Source: Nyssa sinensis
Lineage: Eukaryota > Streptophyta > Magnoliopsida > Cornales > Nyssaceae
DNA: 64,000 bases
Assembly (NCBI GenBank): GCA_008638375.1
Contig: CM018035.1
Coordinates: 8,087,577-8,151,576, forward strand
Reading direction: 5' to 3'
In this document: one piece after another, positions 24,251 through 36,905 of the stretch
Numbering within the stretch: position 1 is the first letter of the stretch
How the letters are laid out: the number at the start of each line of letters is the position of its first letter
Program-made: the position numbers and the translations under genes
Notes under the pieces: generated by a model
What the model saw: the letters and a program-made list of their open reading frames with translations, nothing else
What the model was told of the DNA's origin: nothing
Databases searched by the model: none

Positions 24251-25602
24251 TCCAGTTGTAGGATAAACTCATCCTCTATTCTCAAATTGATCAAAAAAAA
24301 AAAAAATAGTAATAGGCAATGCTCTGCTTATCTTTTAACAAATAGATGTTATATATAAGCGCACACAAGTATATTATATGCGATAGAAAGAATTTAACGT
24401 GCTCTCCTTACAATGTAGGAACTCCCAGTTCCTTGACCAGGAAAGAAGTCGAAATCAACAATAAAAGATCCAACGTCAAGAACTTGAAACAACCCTACCA
24501 AGCCCTAGTACTGCGTGGACCACCCTAAAGGTACAATGCTATCTATGAACTTAATCGATGAACATAATTGGAGAGATTTGGGTATGAAAAGATCACTAAA
24601 TCCCAACAAAAAGATAGTCTTTAGAGTGAGTTTGATTTAAAAACGCATACACTGAATATACATGCACATACAATGAAAGAAAACACGAGAGACAGAGAGG
24701 AACTAACCCTTGAAGACTAACTGTCGAGAATCTCGTTGTTTCTGTAAGCCTTTGTTGGAATTGAGTTAAGGTCTCCCCTTTTCTCTCATCGAGTGTTCTA
24801 CTTCACTCCTCTCTTTCTCTGGTCTGTCTCCGCGGGAAAGCAATGCTGTCTATTAGGACTTGTACCATCACGTCTTCATAGTCGTCGATTTCGTGGACTG
24901 ATTACGACGATTGCATTTCCAAGACGACGTCGTTGCAATGACCTCCCTCTCTTTGAAAGAGTCTTAAAGTTTCTTTTAATTTTCTTTTTCTTTTTTAAAG
25001 CAAATTACACCTACCTCAAATAAGTTTTGTGCCAATTTTAAACATCTCATAAAATTTTTAAAATTACATTATTATTTCAATTTTTATTAATAAACTATAC
25101 TATCTTTCCTGTCTATTTTTAAAATTAATAACAAAATTAATCCTTTCATTTTTTAAAAAATTTTGACAAAAGTTTTCTAAATTTCTTTTTAAGAAAATTC
25201 ATTTTATATAAAAATAATTTTAAAGAAAATAACATATTTTATTTTTATCAAGAATATTTTAACCAATATTTATTTAAAAATTAAAAAAAGTTAAAAAACA
25301 ATTGGTCAAATTTAAAAAAAAATGATAACAAAATAAAATAAAATACAATTAATACTTTGATTATTTTGAAAAAAAATGGATGGAATGGTAAGTATGTTTA
25401 ATTTGTCAATAAAAATATAAAATCGTTATACAATTATAAAAACTTCAAAAAAAATCAGTATAATTTATTCTAATTTTTTTTATTACAAAAAAAAAAAAAA
25501 CCTAGCCAAATCATTTGGCTTCAATCTTATTAAATCCTACTAATCTACCTTTCATTACTCTTGTGAGAAGTTGAATCTTAATCTTTCTTTTAAAAATTAG
25601 TA
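24134..25602. other. Gene-free stretch; possible 5' leader of the B3 gene at its left
   Basis: An (AT)n run lies at 24218-24246. Around 24715-24990 the sequence is less AT-rich and, on the minus strand, ends in AAGG|GTTAGT. It could be a non-coding first exon of the B3 gene at 9819-22358, but this is a guess from position and composition only. From 25020 to 25600 there is only very AT-rich sequence. Confidence 0.3.
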
Positions 25603-25846
25603 CTCTCTCAGTCCCAAATTAAGGGATTCTTTTTAAAATTTTAACTTTTTAAGAGAGATTAATTCATTGTTTAGAAATTGTTTAAATTTTTAATTATACT
25701 CTCATTTAACTTTCAATATGTTATTTTATATATTATAATAAATGGTAGCTTTGAAAATTTTTAAGTACATTAACTTTTCAAATGGGACTCTTAAATTGGA
25801 ACATTCCAAAATGGAATAAAGAACTCTTAAAATGGGAGAAAGGGAG
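25603..25846. mobile_element. Stowaway-like MITE, 244 bp
   Basis: The left end is CTCTCTCAGTCCCAAATTAA; the right end, reversed, is CTCCCTTTCTCCCATTTTAA. It is bracketed by TA on both sides (25601-25602 and 25847-25848), the duplication used by Tc1/mariner elements. The CTCCCTC...CCC start is the standard Stowaway end in plants. Confidence 0.7.
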
Positions 25847-25848
25847 TA

Positions 25849-26850
25849 GGTTATACTATTAAACCACCACCCGCTTCAATTTTTATTATACAATTAAATT
25901 GTATCAAATAAAACTAATCCCTCCAATATCTTAAACTCAACTCAACTCAATTAAACTTTTTATTTTAATTATTTTAAAGGTATGCTACATGATTATGTTT
26001 CGCTATTTCATTAAATATAGTTTCGGTTACATCAAAGTTATTATATCTTTTCTTATTATTTTAACCAATGTTATTTTTAGTATTTCTCTTCTCCGAACAT
26101 TTTTTTCAATTTTATATGGTTAAATCATCTTAAGTGATTTTTCTCAATTTTTCTCTAATAAAATTTATTTTCAGTGTGTCACAAATGTGTTTAATTTTTA
26201 TGTTATTTTTTGTATTTTTAAGAATTCATCTCGACATTCTCATTTTAATTACACTTATTATATAAATATTTTATTTTTTAATCTTGCGACATTGTAATTA
26301 ATGAAACATAATTGATCTAATAACTATTTTTATAAAATTTAATTTTTATGTTGATTATTAATGCAACATATGTTCCAAATTTACTCATTCCTTATTGTGG
26401 TGCACTATCTTTTTTTATAATTTGTTAAGGATTAATTTTCTTTTGCATTTTATGCCTAAACCAGCACTTTGTAAAATTTAAGAAGAAGGTAAGAATATAT
26501 AAGTAAAATCACAAAATATCATTTACCTGCTCCCTCTCTTGCTTCCCAACCAAACAAGAGAAAAGAAAAAAAAAAACACCTTTCCTTATATATTCTTCAT
26601 TTCATGTTACCTTTCCTTCTTTCTTCTCCCTTCTTATCTTTCTCTTTTGAAGTGTTGTTATTTTTTATTTTTTATTTAATCCAAAAAAAGAGTATAAAGC
26701 ATCATTTGATTTAAGTAAAAAAATACATTAAAAAAGGAAGAGAGAAAAAGGGTACTTTCAACTTTCAAGCAAAGCAAAAAAAATTAAACTTTTTATAAGT
26801 AAAATTTGTTTTCCTTCTTGTAACCACAGCACTGCCCACCATTACTACCA
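25849..26850. other. AT-rich gene-free stretch
   Basis: Nothing recognisable. Composition is very AT-rich, with C/T-rich patches near 26520-26640. Confidence 0.6.
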
Positions 26851-26858
26851 CCTCACCA

Positions 26859-27229
26859 TAGAGCTATCAATGGATCAGATTGATCCGTTAAGTCCGGATA
26901 TGGTTTTAGAAATAGTGATCAGTGACTTGATCCGATCCGAATCCGATTATCCCAAATATAAACGGACCGGATATGATATAGGTTGATCCGATCCGTTTAT
27001 ATATATATATATATATATATCTATATATTTATATACAATATATTCATTTTAATATATATATATATATATATATTATAATTTTAAACGGATCGGATATCCG
27101 GTTATTAACGGATTCGGATACGGATTAACATTCACCTGATCTGTCGGATTAAAGGATCGGATCGGATTTCTTATTAAACGGATCGGATTCGGATCGGTTC
27201 TAATCCGATTTGATCCGTTTACAGCCCTA
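26859..27229. mobile_element. hAT MITE (GGATC-rich), 371 bp
   Basis: The ends are TAGAGCTATCAATGGATC and, reversed, TAGGGCTGTAAACGGATC. The 8-bp duplication is CCTCACCA (26851-26858) and CCTCACCG (27230-27237), 7 of 8. The centre holds two (AT)n runs near 26999-27070. It is inserted in a CCACTACCA-rich segment similar to that at 39480-39720. Confidence 0.8.
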
Positions 27230-27237
27230 CCTCACCG

Positions 27238-29000
27238 CGCCACTACCACTACCATTACCTCTACCATTGTACTGCGGCCGCCACTACTACACTTACTCTT
27301 ATCTTGATTGCTTGTAAGTTATGCTGACTTGAGTTTTGATTTCTTGCGCGTTGCACAGTACAACTTGAAATTGAAGTATCTAGACTCAACTTTTTTATTA
27401 TGATGCAGGAATGTTTTCACTAACTGTAACCTTATGTTGTGTGACAGTGTACAAATCTAGAGGTATGCACGAACCCTCCTATCCACATGCACCGATTAAA
27501 TTTAAAAAATATAGTCCCAAAAAATATTATTACTTTTGTGAGATATTGAACTCATGATTAATATCTTGAGAGATACTTCAATGTGACTCACTATCACTCG
27601 TGTACTCCTGGTTTGGTTGGTCTAGTAATTAAAAGAGCTTGAATCATCCTCCTATCAAAACTAACCCTGATATATTGATGGCTTGATTTGTTTGCGCTTT
27701 GCAGTCAAACATGTAGAGACCAAGTTATTCTGAAGTGGATGCCCATCTCACTTATCCAAAACTTAGATAAAGACTTGGTCTTTGTTATTATCTTGAACTG
27801 CCTCAAACTCTTGAATGGAAATGAAGAATTCATATAAACATGTTTTGAGGTAAAAACATGAGTAATTTTATAAATACTATATTGTCTGAACTCTTTTTTA
27901 AATATAAGTTCTGGACAGACGAATCAATTCAGTTTATAATTGAGTGAAAATAATGTTCATATTTATTAAATGAAAGAAGCGTGACTTAACGCATGACTCC
28001 TTTCTAATACATGGCCTCTTTCACTAATAAAAACATGCCCATTGGTTTTGAATGAATTCATTCAAGGTGAATAATTTTTGCATTTTTTTTATATAACGAT
28101 GCGGAGAAAGGAATCAAGCTCACATCATTTACGTGATAAATAAATACTTGTACCACTTAGATAAAATCACCTATATTATAAGAAATTTGTGTTGGTCTAA
28201 AACATTATAATTAATGACCATATCCTTTGAAAATATGTTGATTTCAAGTATATCGGTTGATCGGATTCTAAGTCAAAGTCTCTCTCTCTCTAGAAAGTGT
28301 TGAAAGTTGAATTTTCAGAAGGTGTAACACTCAAAATTTGACCATTTCAAAGTTGGTAATCTGCTTCCAATGATATGAAACTGGGGATACAAGATTATAA
28401 TATTCAAGAGCTTTTCAGTCTTACATAACACATATTCAAACTCATTCATATTCTCGTTCTAAATACTCCCAACTCAACCATGTCCAATGTCCTTCCCCCT
28501 TCACTGTTAATTAAGAAGAAAAGTAGTTATATTCATGGTCACGAAAACCAACTAATTGAAGTTGGTGATGCTAATAATTAGGGCAGTTAGGTGATGTTTG
28601 GCATTATTTTTCTAAGAATACTGTTATTCCATCTAAATAGGTAGACGGATTTGATAATAATGGCACATTATCTAATTTTTTTAAAGTTCATGATTAGCTT
28701 TTTTATTAATAAAAGATTAGTACATTAATTGTATTTAAAACTCCATTATCATTTTAAAAAGTAAGCTATTTTAAAGTGAGTTTAAAGTTTTTTTCTCCTT
28801 TTTCTTACATTGGTAAAAACAAAAAGTATAATATTACAAAATTAACCTCCTTTCACATTAATTACTGCCACACGCCAAATTAATAAAAAAAGATAATTTA
28901 AAAATTTTACAATAATTTTAGTGTTATTTTTCAAATTGAACTTATATTTTGAAATATCAAAAAATGGAATAAGTAAATTTTAAATTGAGGCGAATATAAT
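27238..29000. other. AT-rich gene-free stretch
   Basis: No gene seen. Scattered short segments look like decayed repeats. GTGATGTTTGGC near 28592 and CCCCAAACATCC near 29547 are roughly inverted and may be the ends of an old element that now contains the foldback at 29010-29400. Confidence 0.5.
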
Positions 29001-29009
29001 AATTTTTTG

Positions 29010-29400
29010 AAAAAAATATTAAAAAGTCTTTAAAATAAATTTTTAATCCAAAAAGTTCATAATACATTTTTTTATCTAAAAGATCTAAAAAAGAAACTTT
29101 AAATACAATAAATTTTAATTATTAACTTACATCTTAACACTGTTAAAATATATTATTGATTAGAATAAAACATCATTCAAGATATCTTTTAGAAAAAAAA
29201 TACTAAAAATATATATAAAACAACTTCTTCAATACAAAAAAATTGTAAATTGAAGACTATTTTAGTCTAGTCATTAATATTTTTAACGGTGTTAAAATAA
29301 AGTTAACAATTATACTTTTTTTGTCTTTTAGATAAAAAAATGTATCATGAACTTTTTGTATTGAAAAATATATTTTAGAGGCTTTTTAGTATTTTTTTCT
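29010..29400. mobile_element. Foldback MITE with long inverted arms, about 390 bp
   Basis: The left arm (GAAAAAAATATTAAAAAGTC, then AAAAAGTTCATAATACATTT, then TATCTAAAAGA) is matched in order by the reverse complement of the right arm over roughly 130 bases each. The flanks are AATTTTTTG and ATTTTTTTTG, compatible with a 9-10-bp duplication, as in Mutator-like elements. No coding capacity. Confidence 0.6.
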
Positions 29401-30302
29401 ATTTTTTTTGGGCATAATTTTATACATTTATAAAAATAATCTTAAAATAAAAATAAATTTAAAAATTTGACTAAACAATCAAATACTCTTTGGGACAATT
29501 TTTATAAATACAAAAGCAAAATCAACAAAAAAAAAAAAAAAGAAGCCCCAAACATCCTTTGTAAGAGCAATTCAAATACTAAAACTCATTTTAGTTATGC
29601 TAAAATTAAATTTTAATAGCGATATAGTATAAAAAAATTATTTTTTTTAACATTTTCTACTCCAATAGTGAAATTCTGTTTTTGGCAAAATTATTATTAT
29701 TCTTTTCAACTATCATTACAGTTTGAGTATTAAAATAAGAAAAGAATTTGTTAAATCTGGATCATGTATTTAGAACAATTTAAATCATTAAAATAAATTA
29801 TAATTACTAAAATAAAAATCATATTTAAAAAAATATTTGCCTTCATTAAATTCTAAGAACATAAATAATAAATCATTAAAACACTACTTGAAAGCCATAG
29901 TATTAAAATATAATTATATAAACTCCAATTACTTAAAAATTAGAAGTACATAGAGAGGGTAAAAATGTATTTTTAATAGGTAGTAATGCTGACTTCCTAA
30001 GTCCCAAGTATTCATTGGGACCCACTGGCAAACTTTGGAATTAAAAAACCAAAGTTAATAGTTAATAACAAGTGAAGGCTCATTGATTTTATATTTTCCA
30101 TCATTATCCGACCAAAGGATTTAACACCCACTTCATAGTTTGCTCAACCAACTAACAGAACCAGTAAAGCCAGATCAAAATCATCTAAGAATCAAAATTC
30201 AAGTCTCTCTCTTTCTCTCTCTTGTTTCAGTTTTTGAGGGAGATTAGGTCTCCATCTAAGCTGCCCCACAAGCCACAGCTTCTTCTGGACTCCAAAGACC
30301 AA

Positions 30303-30323
30303 CCCCCCCCCCCCCCCCCCCCC
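30303..30323. repeat. Poly-C run (21 C) in the leader of the RING gene
   Basis: An uninterrupted run of 21 C about 160 bases before the RING ligase start codon. Other C or G runs in the window are at 17684-17698, 18043-18060 and near 7963-7976. Run lengths of this kind are hard to sequence accurately. Confidence 0.9.
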
Positions 30324-30485
30324 TCTTCTCTGCCTCCTTGTTCAACACCCAAGAAATATATATTTATATACACGCTGATACACCTTCATATGACCATTGA
30401 TTATTGACTTTTGTTTCTGATCGCCACCCTGTTTGTTCAAAACTGTTGTGTCTTCCACAATTTCAGTAAGAGAAGGGGTCGAAAG

Positions 30486-32552
30486 ATGATGGATTGTTAT
30501 CAGATTGCTGCTAGGTCTTCTTTCCAAGACTATCTCAAGGTGCTTCAGGCTGATATTCAGCATGCTAATATGCTGTGAGTTCTCTCTTTGCTCTCTTGAA
30601 TTGTTTCTTCTCCTTTATATTTCATATGTAATATAGCTGTTTGATAAAGTTTCTTAGAGGGATTCTATGAAAATTAAAACCAATATAATGTAACTGGTTT
30701 CGGTTTCGTGTTTTCTACTTTTCTAAATCCATTTCATTCAAACGCTCTGTAATTAACCAAGACTACTAACCTATTTGGGGTTTTCTGAAGTTACCCTTTT
30801 TCTTCCATTATTACTTTTTAGTTGTGTTTTGATGTTTTTTATATTTATTTCCCTTTCCACTTATAAATTACAGAAACTATGGAAAAATAAACATTAAATT
30901 GTGTATATGAATAACGAACATTTGAATTTATCAAAAGAAAAAAAAATTGTGTATATTAAATTATGTATAGCAGATATATTTAATCATGAAATTGACTCTT
31001 TGTTCTTCCGTTGTATTGTTATAATTATATTTTTACGAATTCTAATATGTAATCTCCATTAGGTTGCTTTTGAAATGCAAGAATCTTGGCTACACAAAAG
31101 ATCAATAGATTTTATATTAGCTATTCAATATTATAATTTCATGTCTTTGTGGAATGTTGTGTTCGATAAATTTGCATTCAGGAAAGTGGAGTGCACTAGT
31201 GTTAGTCCGTAACCTTTTGGAATTTGGGGAGCATAGTGCCAAGTTTTCAGAGACTGTGCAGTTTTTTTTAAAAAAATTCCCTGTTTTATTTGCAAATTTA
31301 AGAGATTATGTTATTGTTGGTTGATTATGAATTATGTTTCCAGGGCAGCTTCTATTCCAAGAGCCAAGAGTGGGGCTTGTATTCAGATTAAATTGGTCTA
31401 CAACCACTTTGCACCCTTTGTTTTGTGTTTGCTCCAATTTGTGGATTGCTCATGCACATGCTCGCTTCCAAGTTATCTAAATCTCTTCCACATAGTTGTA
31501 TACATGGTCTGTTCCTACTTGCCTACTCATGCATTTTTAAAGGAGATCTTTCTGTCTTTATTTTTGTTCTGTTTTGGGATATCAATAATCATAACATTGT
31601 TCACCAATCAATTTCTTATATCTGTCAGGTGTGCCAAGATGGGAAGCCACTTATGTCTTCACACAGAAGGAAAGCAAGCATTAGAGAGTTCTATGGTATG
31701 CAAACAATCTGGAAAATAATGTTTAGAGCCTAATTTGCAATTACACAAAAATGAAACCATTAAATTTGTTTCACATAGAAATTGAAGTGAGTCCATTTTT
31801 CTTCATAGAGCATGTTTAGTTTAGTAACTTAGTTCATCGCAAGCATCATGTCATTTTAGTACTCCAATAATTAATGACAGTTTTGCACTTTATAATGCCA
31901 TGGTACACTGAATAAAATGGTTCATTTTTAAGTTTTGCTAGGTTTCTAAAAGTTATGTATATTTGTGCATATGCTAACAAAAGACATATTGCAGCTGTGA
32001 TATTACCATCTCTTCAGCGTCTCCATGATAATTCATCTGAGCTGGATATTAATCAAGAAGAAGGTAATTGCTTGAAATTGAATGTCAAGAAGATAGTAGA
32101 GGAGAAGAGGAAGCATTCCGATGTTGATTTGGAAAGAGAAGATGAATGTGGGATCTGCCTAGAGCCCTGCACCAAAATGGTTCTGCCAAACTGCTGTCAT
32201 GCAATGTGCATCAATTGCTACCATGACTGGTAAATATAAACCTCTTTCCTTCTCATTTTGTTCAATGTGGTTCTCTGTTAATATGTGAGATTGAATAGAA
32301 GTTTCTTTTCTTAACACTTCCTTTCCTCATCTCTGTTACAGGAACACAAGATCAGAATCCTGCCCATTTTGCCGGGGTAGCCTAAAGAGAGTGAATTCAG
32401 GGGACTTGTGGGTTCTCACATGTAGTCGAGACGTGGTTGACGTAGAAACTGTGTCGAAAGCAGATGTATTGCACTTCTACCTCTATATAAACAGCCTGCC
32501 TAAGGATGTTCCAGAAGCTCTTTTCTTAATGTATTACGAGTACTTAATCTGA
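30486..32552 (+). CDS. RING-type E3 ubiquitin ligase, AIRP2-like, five exons, 254 aa
   Basis: Exons 30486-30574, 31344-31506, 31629-31695, 31995-32229 and 32342-32552 join in phase with GT-AG borders to give 254 codons and a stop. The C-terminal third holds a C3HC4 RING: CGICLEPC, then LPNCCHAMCINCYHDW, then ESCPFC, with all eight zinc ligands present. The phase-1 join between exons 3 and 4 gives EFYAVILPSLQRLH, and the end DLWVLTCSRDVVDVE...YINSLP is shared with Arabidopsis At3g47160/At5g58787 and AIRP2. Family members transfer ubiquitin to substrate proteins, and AIRP2 acts in abscisic-acid responses; the target here is unknown. Two in-frame ATGs open the gene. The exon 2 donor (ATG|GTCTGT) is weak, so that border is the least certain. 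No defect is seen. Confidence 0.88.
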
Positions 32553-34426
32553 TCCATGGTAGACAAGAATAATGATGTACATGAAGAGAAAAATGCCGAC
32601 CTGCAGTTGTAGATAAGAGTCTGGTGAGATTTTTTTGAGGAAAAAAAAAGTAAACTTTCTGCTTCCACTTAATCTTTGTGCAGAATAATGTATATCTGAA
32701 TATAGGAGAACCAATAATTAACACAATAAATTATCATTTTTTATAATTTACATTGTCAATTTATTTTTGTTGGTGTCTTCTACTGATCTTTTGGATTGCA
32801 CAACAAAGGGATATAGGAATTATACAAGATTTTATGATGCATTTTTAGAATTATAATGAGAATCTTGTTTGCACTGGTGAACCATTAAAAACTGAACCAA
32901 ACTGATTTTTTTTTTTTAAGTGGAGTGTAGTGAATTCACCCGGATCTTTGGTGACCCATTTATGACCCGATGTGACCCCGCTGGGGTCCAGGGGCAGTGC
33001 CTTCGAGGAAAAATTTTGACCCAGTTTTGTTCCAGTAGCTTCTCTGTCCTGAATGGAGAGGTGGTTCCTGTCTAAATGGATAAGACTTTCCCGTTCGGAC
33101 GAGTGTAGGTTTTCCTGCACTACCTTGATTTGGATTTGGTAGTTTCCTTCAACCTCCTATACATATGAGTGTTGTTCTAAGGTTGCGGGAATTATGTGAT
33201 TTTGATCATTGTGAGAGTGAGGAGCCGCTTTGTGAGTTGTCTTTGTGTGTAAAGAGGCTTGTGGGTTTGTAAGTGTTTTCACTTTTGTAATCTCCTTTGC
33301 ATTCATAGTAGATTGATCATCGCCCCTCGTGGACGTTGGTATCTTGCCAAATCACGTAAATTTTGCGTTCTTTATCTTGTAGCTTTTTGTTTGATTTTAC
33401 ATTTCTTTATTTCGTTTCTTGCTTCCGTTTCATGACACTCTTATTGAATGGCTGATAGTTGCGGTGCTAAATGTTTGCTGATTTTGTTGAAACATACTGC
33501 CCTAGATTTTACAAGTTAAAAATGTGAGCCAGTCTCTAAGGTTTTGAGCATGTGTGACTTGATAAAGTTTAAAATGTATTACAAATTAGTTATGAAGTAT
33601 GCAATTTTAGTCATATATTTATGATCACTGCTTATTTGATGACTACAAAAAGGAGAAAATTAGACAATAAATATAATGCTTTCTTTGTTTTGCATTTTGC
33701 TTAGGACTTAAGCTACACATAGTTTTCATCCTCCTCCAGTTGTCTAATGTGAAGCTTGCAGTTGAAATTTCTGTCCATCTCATTTCCAAATAATAAAAAA
33801 AAGAATTAATGTTTCCTCTTTTTTTGTCTCCATTTTTGTTTTGGCTACACATAGTTTCGAAGTTCCAATAATTGTTTTGGTATAGTTGAATGGCTTCTTG
33901 GAGCAAATGCTGGAATACATGATGCTGTAATTCTTGTAGCTAAGAGTCATTGGATTCATAGCTTTGTAATTTTGGGATGAATATAAATGTCTGATTTGTA
34001 GATTGTGTCATACTGGTTGTGCAATTCTAAACCATTGAGCTCAAGTAAATGTTTGATGGAATTATAGATTTTGTTGTATCTCTCCTATATGATGCAATTT
34101 TTGCAACTTTTTTTCTTCTGCATGACAATTTAAATTTTCATTACCAAAAAACTGTGGGAAGGTAGCTACTATTTCTGTAGCCAAAAAGGTTGCCCACACT
34201 AATGAGAGTAGAGGGCTGTGGAAGCAACCTTCTTTGTGCAAAAATATGTAAGCTTGCAATCTGACACTAAACTTTTTTATTTTTACGCTTTGGTCCCTAA
34301 ACGTTTTAGTATATACATTTAGCCCCTGAACTTTCTAAAATTATAGTTTTACCCTTTCACTTTCAAATGAGTACAATTTAGCCCCTAAATTGTTGATAAA
34401 TAATAAAAATGTCAATGAAGTTCCTG
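32553..34426. other. Intergenic stretch with a Copia LTR-like segment
   Basis: Apart from an LTR-like piece at about 32925-33440 (listed separately), I see only AT-rich sequence. The RING gene 3' UTR should lie at its left end. Near 34270-34420 there is a run of GGTCCCTAAACG / GCCCCTAAATT-like phrases typical of dispersed plant repeats. Confidence 0.5.
32925..33440 (+). mobile_element. Copia LTR-like remnant
   Basis: The part around 33290-33420 (ATAGTAGATTGATC, CGTGGACGTTGG, ATCACGTAAATTTTG) has the same order of short blocks as the LTR at 6018-6342. The 5' part contains the TATAAAT-poor, GC-richer promoter-like segment seen in such LTRs. Neither terminus nor a target duplication can be fixed, so it is probably truncated. 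Confidence 0.4.
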
Positions 34427-34436
34427 AAAAAAAAAA

Positions 34437-36330
34437 GAGATAATTACACTTACCTCCCCTGAGGTTTCTGACAATTGTAGAAACCTTCTTTATAATTTCT
34501 GAAATAACACTGTCTCCCCTGTCAGTCTTGTCTCCTTGACTCCGTTAACTAAATTAGTAAAATTACTAATTTACCCTTATATTTTACCTCCTCTCTCTCT
34601 CTCTCTCTCTTTTTTCTCCCCAATTAATCTCTCTCTCTCTCTCTAAAACCAACTCTCCTCACCATTTGCAGATCTATGCAACCCTACACCTAAACCTGAC
34701 CTTAAATGTGAACAAATTTCTATATATTTTTTTCTCAGCAACCAAACGAGTAAAAATTGGAGATGGACATGTTTTGCACAGTACATGTTACAAAAGAGTT
34801 GGTTGCCGAGACAAGTAAAAAGTCCGTGCAGATGAGTGTATTTTTTTCTCTTTCTCCCAAACCAAACTTGGCAGCTCTTCCCAGGTGAGTGGAGATGGTG
34901 GATTAACAGGGTTTCGGAGTTGCGACATCAAGCTCGCGATTGTCCATCCTCCCCTTGTTTCGAGATTTTCTTGGTCCCGTTGTCTACCTCTGTTTCTCTG
35001 TAATTTAACGAATTCAGAGTCGTCGAATTGCCGGGGTTTTAATTTCTCGTTCACTGGCGTTTCCGATTTCGAAAATGGAGATGGAAACTGTAGGAGAATT
35101 GGGGAGGTTGGAGGATGAGCAAAATCATGACCTGGTAAGGTAAGGTTTTGATGCTTACCTCTTGGGATTCTTCTGTTTGCCAGTCGATTCGACATTGGGG
35201 CTCTCGGATATAGCTGATGAGGGCGCAACGGGCTTCTCTGGCTCTGGATTCGAGGTTTGATTGGCGGTAGAGATTGAGCTTTCGATTGGGGAATCTGAAG
35301 AAGATGATGAGCAGAAGAAATAGAGGGATTTGAGGGGATATGGGTTTGAAACCTTAGAAAGTTCATAGTAAACCTTATGTTTCAAATGAGGTTGTTTTGA
35401 TGCAGAGATATAGGCCATTTTGGGGTATGTCTTTGATTTGCGAGACGGGCGATGAAAAGAATGAGAAACCTACTGGACTATGGGATCCAGAAAAGTGATT
35501 GAGAATCCAAAAAAAAAAAAAAATTCGAAATGATTTCTCTTCTCTTTTCCCTCATTAGATTTGTGAATTGGTTCCTTTCCCAGCGAAACCCCACAAACAT
35601 TCATTGTCTTCCCCCGGAGCTTCATCAGAAAATCAAGCCCATTGAACCTAGAACCACACCACCAACATAAAAATCAAAATGGCAATATGAACGGAGTTTT
35701 TTTTTTCCCTCTGGCAGGATATAGAGTTGATTTTGAAGATCAATTTGGATTTCGAATTCTTCTTTCCTCTCTCTCATAGTCTTCAGCGACAGAAGGAACT
35801 TGTGCCAGAACAATAAGAGTCGACATTTTCTCTGATGGATTTTCCTTCTCTTCACTTTGTGCTCGGGACTTTTTATTTGATGAACCGACAACGATAATTA
35901 TGAAAAAATAAGAGGATGGAAGTGATACATAAAGAGAGAAAGAGAAAAACCAGGGCATGGAAGAGGATTCTTGAAGTTGATAAAGAGAAAGTGGGTTGTA
36001 GAGAGACAGAGAGAGAAATGGGTTTGAAGGAAGGTAGAGAGAGAGGAGATGGAAGGAGGAATTTTGTTTTATTTTTTAATTAAAAAAGTTATTATTAAAG
36101 TGAAGGTAGTTTTGTCATTTAACCATGACTCGTAAGGAGTAAAATTGGTATTTAGACAAAAAAATTGCTTACATCATTCAACTTCTGTTAGGTCAACTAA
36201 CGGTCAACTAACGGCAGGGGGAATCTGTTACAAATCAGTAAACCAGAAGGGGGACAGTGTTATTTTAGAAACTATAGGGGAAGTTTCTACAATTATCAGA
36301 AACCTCAAGAGAGGTAGGTGTAATTTGCCC
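34437..36330. mobile_element. Small Mutator-like element with captured exon (Pack-MULE), 1.9 kb
   Basis: The left end (GAGATAATTACACTTACCTC, then TGAGGTTTCTGACAATTG, then AATAACACTGTCTCCCC) is repeated in inverted order at the right end. The reverse complement of the right end reads GGGCAAATTACACCTACCTC, then TGAGGTTTCTGATAATTG, then AATAACACTGTCCCCC. The inverted ends span over 110 bp. The flanks are A10 at 34427-34436 and A10 at 36331-36340, consistent with a 9-10-bp duplication. These ends match a widespread plant MULE style. No transposase is visible. The interior is GC-richer and includes a gene-like first exon (35418-35159, minus). Confidence 0.75.
35159..35418 (-). pseudogene. Captured first exon with plastid-transit-like N-terminus, inside the 1.9-kb MULE
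   Basis: An ATG at 35418 opens a frame beginning MAYISASKQPHLKHKVYYEL, rich in serine and threonine after residue 35 (FFCSSSSSDSPIESS), and ending at a good donor AGAG|GTAAGC at 35159. The composition fits a chloroplast transit peptide followed by a flexible segment. I do not recognise the protein. No downstream exon that clearly continues it is visible, and the open frame at 35150-34788 on the same strand may or may not be its second exon. Position inside inverted ends suggests capture from a gene elsewhere in the genome. Confidence 0.5.
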
Positions 36331-36905
36331 AAAAAAAAAAGTTATCTTGAGATTTTTTGGTTCCCGAGGTCCATTTTGACAAATGAGGTTCCAATAATTA
36401 TTTTATTTAATTAAAAATTAGTTCCAAAAGTCCAAGAAATTACAAAAAGTATCAAATAACTTCTAAGAAGTCTATTTCAGCATTTTTCAATGTTCTGAAA
36501 TCAATTTTGAGATTTGTATGGACAAAAGACCTCAATTAAATATGCTTTTAACTCCAGAGTTGGATTAAAAGGGTTAATGTGACTATGAAAAATAAGTTAG
36601 TGATATGAAATTGAGGACGAATATTACTAATTCATTCAAAAAAAAAAAAATTTATTGAATATATAATTGTTAAGTTAGATTAAGTCTCACTATCGTTATA
36701 TCATTCATCAATTAATTCTTCAAAGACTTAATCAAAATGAACTTAATTACAACCATATACCTTCGGAAGGAGAAAAATATTTATATCAATTTGAAGCTTT
36801 AGAATTTTTACATGAAATGTATAAATACACATGCAACATTTATATTAGGTGTATTTGTAAGATGTGTGCGTGCTAAATCTTCCAATCTTTTTAGTCTTAC
36901 CAAAC

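Noticed and set aside
34885..35118. Plus-strand 77-residue frame in the small MULE
   Set aside because: It overlaps minus-strand frames that fit better with the captured exon and has no family marks.
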